Shown here: positions 55,296 through 64,000 of the stretch, one piece after another
Layout: each line of letters opens with the position of its first letter
Numbering within the stretch: the stretch's first letter is position 1
Assembly: GCF_900090275.1 (NCBI RefSeq)
Contig: NZ_LT607755.1
Span: forward strand, 3,348,001 to 3,412,000
DNA length: 64,000 nt
Direction of reading: 5' to 3'
Source of the DNA: Micromonospora zamorensis
GTDB taxonomy: Bacteria > Actinomycetota > Actinomycetes > Mycobacteriales > Micromonosporaceae
The notes under the pieces: model-generated
Told to the model about the DNA's origin: nothing
What the model saw: the letters and a program-made list of their open reading frames with translations, nothing else
Database searches by the model: none
Translations under genes and position numbers: made by a program

Positions 55296-55368
55296 GCCTT
55301 GACCCCTCAGCTCCGGCCACGTCCCCGTGCCCTCGTGGAACCCGTTCCGTGGCGGACATTTTCACGAT

Positions 55369-55381
55369 CCGAAACTTTCCG
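55369..55381. promoter_or_regulatory. LacI operator in the GH3 leader
   Basis: CCGAAACTTTCCG matches the perfect palindrome before the repressor gene (CCGAAACTTTCGG) at 12 of 13 positions. It lies about 25 bases downstream of the GH3 -10 hexamer, where a bound repressor would block elongation or initiation. Confidence 0.7.
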
Positions 55382-55404
55382 GAAATCCGCGCAACCTTTT
55401 CGGC

Positions 55405-55433
55405 AACCTAAGGTCCCCATCGATGTGTGTCAA
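55405..55433 (-). promoter_or_regulatory. Promoter of the GH3-transport-GH67 operon
   Basis: On the minus strand TTGACA (55428-55433) is followed after 17 bases by TAGGTT (55405-55410). This is unusually close to the vegetative consensus for this GC-rich DNA. CCGAAAAGG directly after the -10 resembles another half operator. Confidence 0.7.
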
Positions 55434-55582
55434 GAGTCTCAATCGGACGTCCGACGGCCACATCCTGCACACAGTGACTCTGCCGACAGCACTCCGTGGC
55501 GCACGCGCCCCGTACGGGCCCACCTACGGCCGGACCGACTGTCGCACCGGCTGGTGTGGCCGACTGATCGTGTTAAGGTCTG

Positions 55583-55595
55583 CCGAAACTTTCGG
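55583..55595. promoter_or_regulatory. LacI operator before the repressor gene
   Basis: CCGAAA-C-TTTCGG is a perfect 13-base palindrome directly after a TAAGGT -10 hexamer and 18 bases before the ATG, implying autorepression. Similar CGAAA/TTTCG sites are described for xylose-utilisation repressors (BxlR-like) of Streptomyces. Confidence 0.75.
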
Positions 55596-55613
55596 ATGCT
55601 GCTTGAGGTCGCG

Positions 55614-56651
55614 ATGACAGAGCACCGCCCGCTCGACCCACCCGCCTCCACCACCATCGCGACCATCGCCAACGATGTCGGCGTCTCGGTCGCGACGGTG
55701 TCCAAGGTCCTCAACGGACGCGGCGATGTCGCTCCCGGCACCAGAGCCCGCGTGGAGGCGAGTCTCGACCGCCACCAGTACCAGCGCCGCGCCCGCCGGC
55801 CCTCGCCCGGCGGAGGACGTGTCGAACTCGTCTTCCACGAGTTCGACACGGGATGGGCGATGGAGATCCTGCGAGGCGTGGAGGCGGTGACCACGGCAGC
55901 CGGCATCGGGTTGTCGGTCGCCCAACTCGACGGCGCGCACCGACCGCCGGCCCGATGGCTGGAGGCGTTGCTCGCCGACCGACCGTTGGGCGTGGTGTTC
56001 GTCCTCTCTCACCTGGCCGAGGCGCAACAACAGCACCTGCGGCGCCAGGGCATACCGTTCGTCGTCGTCGACACCGACAGCGCGACCTCGGCCTCCGTGC
56101 CCACCGTCGGCTCGAACAACTGGAACGGCGGCCTGCTCGCCGCCCGGCACCTGCTGGATCTGGGCCACCGGCGGATCGCCATCATCTCCGGGCCACCCGA
56201 CGTGCTCTGCAGCCGCGCCCGCGCCGCCGGCTTCCAGTCGGCCCACGAGGAAGCCGGGATAACGGTCGACCGCGAGCTGGTCCGCTACGGCAGTTTCTCC
56301 GCCGGCGCCGGGCACGCCCACGGGCTGCAACTGCTACGCCAGCCGTCCCGACCGACGGCGATCTTCGCCGGGTCGGACATCCAGGCCATGGGGGTGCTCC
56401 GGGCCGCACGCCAGTGCGGCCTCCGAGTCCCCGAGGACCTTTCGGTGATCGGGTACGACAATCTGCCCGTCTCCGCCTGGACCGACCCGGCTCTCACCAC
56501 GATCAACCAGCCGTTGCGCGACATGGCTGGCATCGCCACCCAGATGTTGCTCGACCTGACCCGGGGCAACGAGCCAGCGACCAGCCGCATCGACCTGGTG
56601 ACCGAGCTGGTCGTCCGGGAGAGCACCGCACCCCCCGCCGACCCGCACTGA
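55614..56651 (+). CDS. LacI-family repressor of the xylan island
   Basis: The 345-residue regulator has the N-terminal helix-turn-helix and hinge (TIATIANDVGVSVATVSKVLNGRGDVAPGTRARVEASL) and a periplasmic-binding-like sensor domain (TVGSNNWNGGLLAARHLLDLGHRRIAIISGP, then DLSVIGYDNLPVSAWTDPALTTINQP). An in-frame region runs far upstream, but the homologous start is the ATG at 55614 with GAGG before it. It probably binds a xylo-oligosaccharide and represses the divergent GH3 operon and its own operon with the CE7-type gene. Confidence 0.93.
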   Translation: MTEHRPLDPPASTTIATIANDVGVSVATVSKVLNGRGDVAPGTRARVEASLDRHQYQRRARRPSPGGGRVELVFHEFDTGWAMEILRGVEAVTTAAGIGLSVAQLDGAHRPPARWLEALLADRPLGVVFVLSHLAEAQQQHLRRQGIPFVVVDTDSATSASVPTVGSNNWNGGLLAARHLLDLGHRRIAIISGPPDVLCSRARAAGFQSAHEEAGITVDRELVRYGSFSAGAGHAHGLQLLRQPSRPTAIFAGSDIQAMGVLRAARQCGLRVPEDLSVIGYDNLPVSAWTDPALTTINQPLRDMAGIATQMLLDLTRGNEPATSRIDLVTELVVRESTAPPADPH

Positions 56652-56673
56652 TCCCGGCCCCCTGCGAGGACCC

Positions 56674-57663
56674 GTGTCTGACTCCGCCTTCATCCCCGAC
56701 GAACTCCAGCGGTACGCCCCCGAGGTCGCCGAACCCCACGACTTCGACACGTTCTGGCGGGACACGCTCGCCGAGGCGGCTGCCCGACCGGTGCTCGTCG
56801 ACGTCCGGCCGGAGCCCACCGACCTGCGACTGCTCGACTCGTGGGACGTCACGTTCGCGGGCTTCGGCGGTGACCCCGTGCGGGCCTGGTACACCCGCCC
56901 GGCCGGTCGACCCGAGCCGCTGCCCACCGTGGTCGAGTACGCCGGGTACGGCCGCGGCCGTGGCCTGCCGCACGAGCGGCTGACCTGGCCGGTGGCCGGC
57001 TACGCGCACCTGCTGATGGACAACCGGGGTCAGGCGGGTCAGTACGGGGCCGGGGACACCCCCGACCCGCACGGCGCGCCGGGCGGACCCTCGCCGGTCA
57101 CGTGGGGCATCCACGACCCGCGTGACTACCACTTCCGCCGGTTGATCACCGACGCGGTGCGGGCGGTCGAGGCGGTCCGCGCCCTGCCGGGGGTCGACGT
57201 CGACCGGGTCACCGTGGTCGGCAACAGCCAGGGCGGCGGTCTGGCCCTAGCGGTGGCCGGTCTCGTCGCCGACCTGAGCGCGGTGCTGACCACCGCGCCG
57301 TTCCTCTGCGACATGCGACGGGCCGTCCAGCTCAGTGAACCCGCGCCGTACGGCGAGATCGCGCGTTACCTGGCCGTGCAGCGGGAGGCCGAGGAGTCCG
57401 TGTGGCGCACCCTGTCCTACGTCGACGGTGTGAACTTCGCACGACGCGCGACGGCACCGGCGCACTTCGGGGTGGGCCGACGCGACACCGTCTGCCCGCC
57501 GCGCACGGCTTTTGCCGCCTACAACCACTACGGCGCCGGCAACGGGAGGCCGATCCGGCCGGAGCGGGAGATGCACGTCTACCCGTTCAACGGCCACGAG
57601 GGCGGCGAGGCCGTCCACGTCCGGCGGCAGCTGCGCTGGCTCGACTCGGTGCTCCAACCCTGA
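56674..57663 (+). CDS. CE7-type acetylxylan esterase/cephalosporin-C deacetylase
   Basis: The 329-residue intracellular protein has the CE7 pattern: DFDTFWRDTLAEA at the start, the oxyanion-hole stretch VVEYAGYGRGRG and an RGQ-like DNRGQAG. Nucleophile Ser185 lies in GNSQGGG, Asp in GRRDTVCPP and His in FNGHEGG. It removes acetyl groups from short imported xylo-oligosaccharides. The GTG start lies 22 bases after the repressor stop, so both genes form one operon under the same operator. Confidence 0.9.
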   Translation: MSDSAFIPDELQRYAPEVAEPHDFDTFWRDTLAEAAARPVLVDVRPEPTDLRLLDSWDVTFAGFGGDPVRAWYTRPAGRPEPLPTVVEYAGYGRGRGLPHERLTWPVAGYAHLLMDNRGQAGQYGAGDTPDPHGAPGGPSPVTWGIHDPRDYHFRRLITDAVRAVEAVRALPGVDVDRVTVVGNSQGGGLALAVAGLVADLSAVLTTAPFLCDMRRAVQLSEPAPYGEIARYLAVQREAEESVWRTLSYVDGVNFARRATAPAHFGVGRRDTVCPPRTAFAAYNHYGAGNGRPIRPEREMHVYPFNGHEGGEAVHVRRQLRWLDSVLQP

Positions 57664-57715
57664 CAGGTGGCGCGGCTCACCGCTGAGCCATAGTCGAGCA
57701 TTGATGCATTGCCGA

Positions 57716-57729
57716 TGTTAGCGATAACA
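57716..57729. promoter_or_regulatory. TGTTA-N4-TAACA dyad upstream of the SGNH esterase gene
   Basis: TGTTAGCGATAACA is a 5-bp inverted repeat with a 4-base centre. It resembles LacI-family catabolic operators (TGTTAGCGCTAACA type) and differs from the CCGAAACTTTCGG sites nearby. It lies 212 bases before the esterase start; no gene fills the 278-base gap. Confidence 0.5.
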
Positions 57730-57941
57730 CGCTATGGTGCATCGGGCGGGGTGCAGGGCACACTCCCGCCCACCGCCCATCGCGCCAGATCCTCCACGGC
57801 CGGTGCCAGGTTCACCGCCACGACCACCAGTGAAGATGTCCGGGTTCCGGTCGTTGCGCGCACCCCCACCTCCGCGTACCGCGTCGTGGCGGCAGCCGTC
57901 CCTCGGTGGCCGCTACCGCGTACACCCACCAGGAGCAGCCC

Positions 57942-59081
57942 GTGAACAGTTCGACCCTCGACCGTCCCGTCCCTCCCCCACCCGCCACCAGCGCGACGAC
58001 GTCGCGACCCCGCCGGGCTCGCCGGTGGTGGGCCGTCCTGGCCGCCGTCGCCGCCATGGTTGCCGCCGTGCCGATCGCGACCACACCCGCGAGCGCGGAG
58101 TCCAACGGCGGTGTACGCGTGATGCCCCTCGGCGACTCGATCACCGACGGGTTCAACGTTCCCGGCGGTTACCGGATCGAGCTCTGGCAACGGTTCACGA
58201 CCGGCGGGTACCGCGTCGACTTCGTCGGCTCCCAGTTCAACGGTCCCGCCAGCCTCGGCGACCACGACCACCAGGGCCATTCCGGATGGACGATCGCGCA
58301 GATCGACGCCAACGTCGTCAACTGGTTGCGGGCCACGAATCCCCGGACCGTACTGCTGCACATCGGCACCAACGACATGTACGGCGACACGTCGGGCGCC
58401 CCGGGCCGGCTTGCCGCACTGGTCGACAAGATCACCAACAACGCACCGAACGCGGACGTGTTCGTCGCGACGATCGTCCCGAAGTCCGGCGCGGACAACC
58501 AGGTCCGGGCGTACAACGCCGCGATTCCCGGGATCGTGCAGACCCGGGCCGCCGCCGGGAAGCGCGTCCACCTGGTCGACATGTACCGCGCACTGACGCT
58601 CAGCGACCTGGCCGACGGCGTGCACCCCAACGCCACGGGCTACCGCAAGATGGCCGCGGCCTGGTACGACGCGCTGCGGACCGTGCCCGGCAGCATCGGG
58701 GGCGACACACCTCCGACCACCACGCCTCCGACCACCACCCCACCGACCACGCCGCCCACGTCGGACGGCTGCCGTGTCGCCTACACGGTCAACGCGTGGA
58801 ACAGCGGTCTCACCGCGTCCATCTCGGTGACCAACACGAGCAGCACGCCGGTCAACGGCTGGGCCCTGGCGTTCACGCTCCCGGGCGGGCAGAGCATCAC
58901 CAGCGGTTGGAACGCCAGCTACACCCCGTCCAGCGGAGCGGTCACCGCCCGCAACGTCTCCTACAACGCGACGATCGCGCCGAACACCTCGGTCGACGTC
59001 GGTTTCCAGGCAACCCACACGGGCAACGCCGGCCGACCGTCCGCATTCACCCTCAACGGCACGGCCTGTACGACCGTCTGA
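57942..59081 (+). CDS. Secreted SGNH/GDSL esterase (CE3-like) with CBM2
   Basis: The 379-residue protein has a long signal peptide (to about residue 52, ending TPASA) and an SGNH hydrolase domain. Ser66 lies in PLGDSITDG, a Gly in block II, the GTND block III and the late His in DGVHPNATGY. A TTPP-type linker and a CBM2 close to that of the CE1-type esterase follow. The domain resembles CE3 acetylxylan esterases. I chose the GTG at 57942 with AGGAG upstream; a frame extending to 57906 has no ribosome site. Confidence 0.9.
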   Translation: MNSSTLDRPVPPPPATSATTSRPRRARRWWAVLAAVAAMVAAVPIATTPASAESNGGVRVMPLGDSITDGFNVPGGYRIELWQRFTTGGYRVDFVGSQFNGPASLGDHDHQGHSGWTIAQIDANVVNWLRATNPRTVLLHIGTNDMYGDTSGAPGRLAALVDKITNNAPNADVFVATIVPKSGADNQVRAYNAAIPGIVQTRAAAGKRVHLVDMYRALTLSDLADGVHPNATGYRKMAAAWYDALRTVPGSIGGDTPPTTTPPTTTPPTTPPTSDGCRVAYTVNAWNSGLTASISVTNTSSTPVNGWALAFTLPGGQSITSGWNASYTPSSGAVTARNVSYNATIAPNTSVDVGFQATHTGNAGRPSAFTLNGTACTTV

Positions 59082-59123
59082 CACCCGTCGCGGTGCCGGG
59101 CAGCAGAGGCTCGGCACCGCGAT

Positions 59124-59164
59124 GGGGAGCGCCCGCCATCGCCGACCCCTGGCGGGCGCTCCCC
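59124..59164 (+). terminator. Terminator of the SGNH esterase gene
   Basis: A perfect 15-bp stem (GGGGAGCGCCCGCCA and its complement) with an 11-base loop starts 42 bases after the stop. Confidence 0.75.
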
Positions 59165-59254
59165 CGTCGCGAGGCCGACTCCGTCGTCCACGTCGCCATG
59201 CCCGCGGGATTGTGGAGCTGGATGTCAGCGCTGTCCGCGAGTGCACAGACGACA

Positions 59255-59281
59255 GGGCGGCGACGGGATCCGTCGCCGCCC
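59255..59281 (-). terminator. Terminator of xylanase 2
   Basis: GGGCGGCGACGG and its exact complement are separated by three bases, about 20 bases beyond the xylanase 2 stop. A modestly T-containing stretch (TGTCGTCTGT) follows on the minus strand. Confidence 0.7.
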
Positions 59282-59300
59282 CATCAGCGTGTGGTGGTGC

Positions 59301-60785
<1,485 letters not shown>

Positions 60786-60807
60786 TCATCGACTCCGGTG
60801 GATGAGG

Positions 60808-60849
60808 AGTATGTCAGCGCCGTTCATCGACGAGCAAGAATTTCCGGAA
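60808..60849 (-). promoter_or_regulatory. Xylanase 2 promoter and TTCCGGAA palindrome
   Basis: On the minus strand TTGCTC (60832-60837) and CATACT (60808-60813) are 18 bases apart. TTCCGGAA (60842-60849) lies four bases upstream of the -35, the same placement as before the CE1-type esterase gene. Confidence 0.5.
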
Positions 60850-60976
60850 GTTTAACGAGACGTGGACCGCCCCGGTCATCACACCAAGAGACTGCTGCCC
60901 AGGTGGCGCCCCATGCCGCAGCACGGTGAGGTCGTGGTGCATCGACCCAGGAGGGAGCGAGAGGAAACCGCCGCCG

Positions 60977-60992
60977 CAAGTTCCGGAACTTG
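60977..60992. promoter_or_regulatory. 16-bp perfect palindrome
   Basis: CAAGTTCCGGAACTTG is symmetric over 16 bases and shares the TTCCGGAA core of the promoter-proximal sites. It could be a distal operator of xylanase 2, about 140 bases upstream of its promoter. Confidence 0.5.
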
Positions 60993-61042
60993 TTCCGCAA
61001 CGCCACCCGCCGTACGGGCAGAGCGACGTTCCCGCTAGATGA

Positions 61043-61507
61043 TCACCGACCGGCGGCGGGGTAGAGCCGGCTCACGGTCTCGGCCACGCAGACGGGCTTG
61101 CCGCCGGTGTCGCTCTCCACGGTGACCGTCGCGACCATCTGCACACCGCCGCTGACCGGCGACACCTCGGCGATGACGACGGTGGCGCGCACGGCGGCGC
61201 CGACCCGGACCGGCGCGGGAAAACGCACCTTGTTCAGCCCGTAGTTGACCCCCATGGCCACCCCCTCGACCCGGTAGAGCCGGCCAGCCAGGGCCGGCAG
61301 CAGCGACAGGGTCAGGTAGCCGTGGGCGATCGTGCCGCCGAACGGCCCCGCCGCGGCCCGCTCCGGGTCGAGGTGGATCCACTGGTGGTCGTCGGTGGCA
61401 TCGGCGAAGAGGTCGACGCGGCTCTGCTCGATGCGCTGCCACGGGCCGGGCCCGATGGTCTCGCCGACAGCGGCGGCCAGCTCCTCGAACGAGCCGAAGA
61501 CTCTCAT
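61043..61507 (-). CDS. MaoC-family (R)-hydratase
   Basis: The 154-residue hot-dog-fold enzyme has the hydratase motif FADATDDHQWIHLDPERAA (catalytic Asp and His), and GPFGGTIAHGYLTLSLLPAL. It hydrates enoyl-CoA esters. AAGGAG precedes the ATG. It lies 17 bases after the acyl-CoA dehydrogenase gene, which makes the enoyl-CoA, so the pair performs two successive steps of fatty-acid or branched-acid oxidation. Confidence 0.9.
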   Translation of the reverse strand: MRVFGSFEELAAAVGETIGPGPWQRIEQSRVDLFADATDDHQWIHLDPERAAAGPFGGTIAHGYLTLSLLPALAGRLYRVEGVAMGVNYGLNKVRFPAPVRVGAAVRATVVIAEVSPVSGGVQMVATVTVESDTGGKPVCVAETVSRLYPAAGR

Positions 61508-61524
61508 GCCGGGTCTCCTTGAAC

Positions 61525-62673
61525 CTAGAAGGCGTTGACGCCGGTGAGCGCGCGTCCGATGAGGAGTTGCTGGATCTGGCTGGTGCCCTCGTAGAGGGTG
61601 GCGACCCGGGCGTCGCGCAGGTACTTGCCGACCGGGTACTCGTCGATGTAGCCGTACCCACCGAAGACCTGGACCGCGTTGTTGGCCGCGCGGACGGCGG
61701 CCTCGCTGGCGAAGAGCTTGGCCATCGACGCCTCGGTGGCGAACGGCTGGTCGCGGTCGATCAGGTCGGCCACCTGCCACACCAGCAGCCGGGCGGCGGC
61801 GGTGTCGACCGCGATGGCGGCGAGGAGCTGTTGGACGAGCTGGTGCCCGGCGATCGGCTTGCCGAACTGGGTTCGCTGCCCGGCGTAGCCGACCGCCGCG
61901 TCGAGGCAGCCCTGGGCGATGCCGACGCACCCGGCGGCCACCGACATCCGTCCCTTGGCGAGGGTCGCCAGTGCCAGCCGAAACCCGCCGCCCTCGGCGC
62001 CGAGGCGGGCCGCGTCGGGCACGCGTACCTCGTCGAAGCCCAACTCGCCGGTGGCCTGGCCGCGCAGGCCCAGCTTGCCGTGGATCTCGCGTCGGGTCAG
62101 CCCCGGGCTGTCGGTGGGCACCAGGAACGCGGTGATGCCCCGGTGCCCGGGGCCGCCGGTCCGGGCGAAGACCAGCGCGACGTCGGCGGTGGTGCCATTG
62201 GTGATGAACATCTTCGTGCCCGTGAGCAGCCAGTCGTCGCCGTCGCGGACCGCGCGGGTGCGCAGCGCGGCGGCGTCCGAGCCGCTGTCCGGCTCGGTGA
62301 GCGCGAAACAGCCGAGGGCGGTGCCGGCGCAGAGCCGGGGCAGCCACTCGGCCCGCTGCTCGGCCGACCCGTGGGCGGCGATGGACTTCGCGACCAGGCC
62401 GAGGGAGACCGAGACGATGCCGCGCACCGCCGAGTCGCCCCGGCCGAGCTCCTCCAGGACCAGGCAGTACGCGAGGTGGTCGCCACCGGAGCCGCCGTCG
62501 GCCTCGGCGATGGTCAGCCCCAGGAAGCCCAGGTCACCGAGCTTGCCGACGATGGCGGGGTCGACCAACTCACGTCGATCCCAGGCGGCCGCGTGCGGCA
62601 ACAGCTCCCGGTCGGCGAACTCGGCGGCCAGTCGGCGCACCGCCGCCTGCTCGGCGGAGAGAGTGAGCTCCAT
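61525..62673 (-). CDS. Acyl-CoA dehydrogenase
   Basis: The 382-residue flavoprotein has the ACAD signatures CFALTEPDSGSDAAALRTRA and QVFGGYGYIDEYPVGKYLRDARVATLYEGTSQIQ. The Glu in LYEGT is the expected catalytic base. It oxidises an acyl-CoA to the enoyl-CoA with FAD. The ATG at 62673 has no ribosome site, and the adjoining 21-bp dyad overlaps the likely -10 region, so the transcript is probably leaderless and repressor-controlled. Confidence 0.93.
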   Translation of the reverse strand: MELTLSAEQAAVRRLAAEFADRELLPHAAAWDRRELVDPAIVGKLGDLGFLGLTIAEADGGSGGDHLAYCLVLEELGRGDSAVRGIVSVSLGLVAKSIAAHGSAEQRAEWLPRLCAGTALGCFALTEPDSGSDAAALRTRAVRDGDDWLLTGTKMFITNGTTADVALVFARTGGPGHRGITAFLVPTDSPGLTRREIHGKLGLRGQATGELGFDEVRVPDAARLGAEGGGFRLALATLAKGRMSVAAGCVGIAQGCLDAAVGYAGQRTQFGKPIAGHQLVQQLLAAIAVDTAAARLLVWQVADLIDRDQPFATEASMAKLFASEAAVRAANNAVQVFGGYGYIDEYPVGKYLRDARVATLYEGTSQIQQLLIGRALTGVNAF

Positions 62674-62679
62674 GACGCT

Positions 62680-62700
62680 TAAACTAGCGGTGATAGTTTA
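62680..62700. promoter_or_regulatory. 21-bp TetR-type operator before the acyl-CoA dehydrogenase gene
   Basis: TAAACTA and TAGTTTA form a perfect 7-bp inverted repeat around seven GC-rich bases, six bases before the start codon. AT-rich arms of this form are typical of TetR-family operators for fatty-acid degradation genes. No TetR gene is present in the window. Confidence 0.65.
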
Positions 62701-62719
62701 CCGCGTCCAGACCGGACGA

Positions 62720-64000
62720 TCACCGATCCGAGGCCAGCCCGACCTGCCGCTCGGTGGCGAACGCCCGCGCCAGCTCGGTACGCGAGCGGATGCCCAGCCG
62801 GTGGAAGACGTTGCGCAGGTGGTGGTCGACCGTACGGGTGGAGAGGAACATCCGGGCCGCGATCTCACGGTTGGTCGCCCCCTCCGCGACCAGCTCGGCG
62901 ATCTTCAGTTGCTGGCCGGTCAGCAACCGCGCCGCCGGCAGGTCCGGCGGACCGACCGACTCCCCGGCCGCCCGCAGCTCGGTGGTCGCCTGCTCGGCCC
63001 AGCAACTCACCCCGAGCAGCGTGAACATCTCACGGGCCTGGTGCAGGTGCGTACGCGCGTCGCGCGGGCGCCGGCTGCGGCGCAGCTCCTGACCGAAGAG
63101 CAGCTCGGTGCGGGCCCGTTCGAACGTGCCGGCCTCCGTCGGGTGCAGCCGCAGCGCCGTCTGGAACTCCTGCTCGGCCTCGGGGCCGCCGCGCGGCGCG
63201 AGCAACGCGTGGCACCGCGCGGACAGGGCCCGGCGCAACGGGCTCGCGGTGCTGCTGGCCCACCTGTCGAACACGGCGAGCGCAGCCGTCGCCGCAGGTC
63301 GGCAGGGCAGGTGGGCCGCCGCCTCCACCAGGTAGGGGGTGGCCATCACCTGCACGAGAACCTGACCGCGCCCGGTGCCCAGCCGGGCCAGTGACGCCAG
63401 CCGGTTCGCGGCCTCGGCATGCCGGCCGTCGACCAGGTCGAGCACCGCAAGGGCCCACCCGGCAAACGCGTGCGGACGGCTGCCCGGCGTCGGCGTCTCG
63501 CCCATCTCACGGATGCGCCGCAGGCTGGTGTCCCGGTCGGCCCGCACGGCGGCGAGCACGGCGAGCATGCCGAGGTGGACGTTGGCGCAGTTGGCCTGAC
63601 CGGTGGCCCGGGCGACCCGCAGCCCGTCGCGAGAGGTTTCCGCCGCCGCCTCGTGCCGGCCCAACCAGTACTCGGCGACCGCCCGCAACTCCAGCGCCCG
63701 GGACAGCATGGACAGCTCACCCCGCTCCCGGGCCAGCGCCACGGCACGATCGGCCAGCCGGTGTGCCGCGCCGTCCACGGCGACCACCAGGCCGGCCGCC
63801 GCGGCACAGCTCAGCGCGGTGGGGGTCAACGCCGACCCGGTCAGTCGGCCACCCAGCACGACGGCGCGACGCAGTGCGGGGCCGGCCCGCTCGTGATCGC
63901 CCCGCAGGGTCGCCGCCACCCCGCCGACCAGACTGCCCATCAGCTCCATGGACGGAGGATCGTTCGGCCGCCGCAACGCCGACGCCCGGCGGCCGACCTC
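62720..64000 (-). CDS. LuxR-family regulator, C-terminal part (5' end cut off)
   Basis: The frame stays open to the right edge, so the start and any N-terminal ATPase domain lie outside. The visible ~427 residues are TPR-like helical repeats ending in a LuxR helix-turn-helix (LTGQQLKIAELVAEGATNREIAARMFLSTRTVDHHLRNVFHRLGI). This is the layout of LAL-type regulators. It lies upstream of the acyl-CoA dehydrogenase operon on the same strand, but the intervening dyad suggests separate control. Confidence 0.88.
   Translation of the reverse strand, partial: EVGRRASALRRPNDPPSMELMGSLVGGVAATLRGDHERAGPALRRAVVLGGRLTGSALTPTALSCAAAAGLVVAVDGAAHRLADRAVALARERGELSMLSRALELRAVAEYWLGRHEAAAETSRDGLRVARATGQANCANVHLGMLAVLAAVRADRDTSLRRIREMGETPTPGSRPHAFAGWALAVLDLVDGRHAEAANRLASLARLGTGRGQVLVQVMATPYLVEAAAHLPCRPAATAALAVFDRWASSTASPLRRALSARCHALLAPRGGPEAEQEFQTALRLHPTEAGTFERARTELLFGQELRRSRRPRDARTHLHQAREMFTLLGVSCWAEQATTELRAAGESVGPPDLPAARLLTGQQLKIAELVAEGATNREIAARMFLSTRTVDHHLRNVFHRLGIRSRTELARAFATERQVGLASDR

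Larger units (their letters stand above)
55296..55613. other. Divergent control region between GH3 operon and lacI-type gene
   Basis: This 318-base stretch is occupied by the GH3 promoter (55405-55433), its operator (55369-55381), and the -10 hexamer (TAAGGT, 55574-55579) and operator (55583-55595) of the repressor gene. A perfect TTTCCGGAAA palindrome (55376-55385) overlaps the GH3 operator. The middle, about 55440-55570, shows no clear signal. Confidence 0.7.

Noticed and set aside
52470-55613. A long plus-strand frame running in frame into the LacI gene
   Set aside because: It is antisense to GH3 and the permease gene. The repressor homology begins exactly at the ATG at 55614 with a ribosome site.

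Overview
The window looks like chromosomal DNA from a high-GC, sporulating-type actinomycete, most likely a Micromonospora or close relative (family Micromonosporaceae). The evidence is about 70% GC with strong third-position GC, GTG and apparently leaderless starts, AfsR/SARP and LuxR-type regulators, secreted CBM2-tethered cellulase and xylanases with Pro/Thr linkers, a 13E12-type HNH gene, and abundant TetR/MerR/WYL/IclR/LacI regulators. This placement is inference from gene content. I saw no rRNA, tRNA, CRISPR array or intact insertion sequence. Both edge genes are cut by the window.

Layout. 1-3.4 kb: 3' part of an AfsR-like regulator and a RibD/DHFR-fold protein. 3.5-10.5 kb (minus strand): a peptide or amide metabolism operon made of a GCS2-ATP-grasp fusion ligase, an asparagine-synthase-like amidotransferase and an S9 peptidase, plus a small orphan. 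10.7-12.2 kb: a secreted CBM2-GH5 endoglucanase with its own promoter and terminator. 12.3-13.3 kb: an aldo/keto reductase. 13.3-17.4 kb: epoxide hydrolase, AlkZ-like winged-helix protein and DUF2071 protein, divergent from a WYL regulator; this may be a genotoxin-defence cassette. 17.5-24 kb: ECF sigma factor, hydrolase, DUF5709, MFS exporter, HNH protein, DinB protein. 24-32.1 kb: a catabolic block with IclR regulator and amidohydrolase facing a CoA-transferase, citrate-synthase-like lyase, LigB/LigA-type extradiol dioxygenase, MDR reductase and aldehyde dehydrogenase. 32.3-42.9 kb: XRE and AraC regulators, DUF2000, an ABC exporter facing a two-component system, soluble transhydrogenase, and a MerR-methyltransferase pair.

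43-60.7 kb is a hemicellulose island. Secreted enzymes are two near-identical GH10 xylanases with different binding modules, a CE1-type esterase-CBM2 and an SGNH esterase-CBM2. Uptake is by a lipoprotein and two permeases of the LplA/LplB/YtcP type, with no ATPase. Intracellular finishing is by GH67 alpha-glucuronidase, a GH3 enzyme and a CE7-like deacetylase. A LacI repressor sits between two matching operators. The logic is that of xylan and aldouronate use: cut outside, import methylglucuronoxylo-oligosaccharides, trim inside. A 65-codon in-frame remnant of a GH42 beta-galactosidase survives in the transport operon.

61-64 kb: MaoC and acyl-CoA dehydrogenase behind a clear 21-bp dyad, then the 3' part of a LuxR-family regulator that runs off the right edge.
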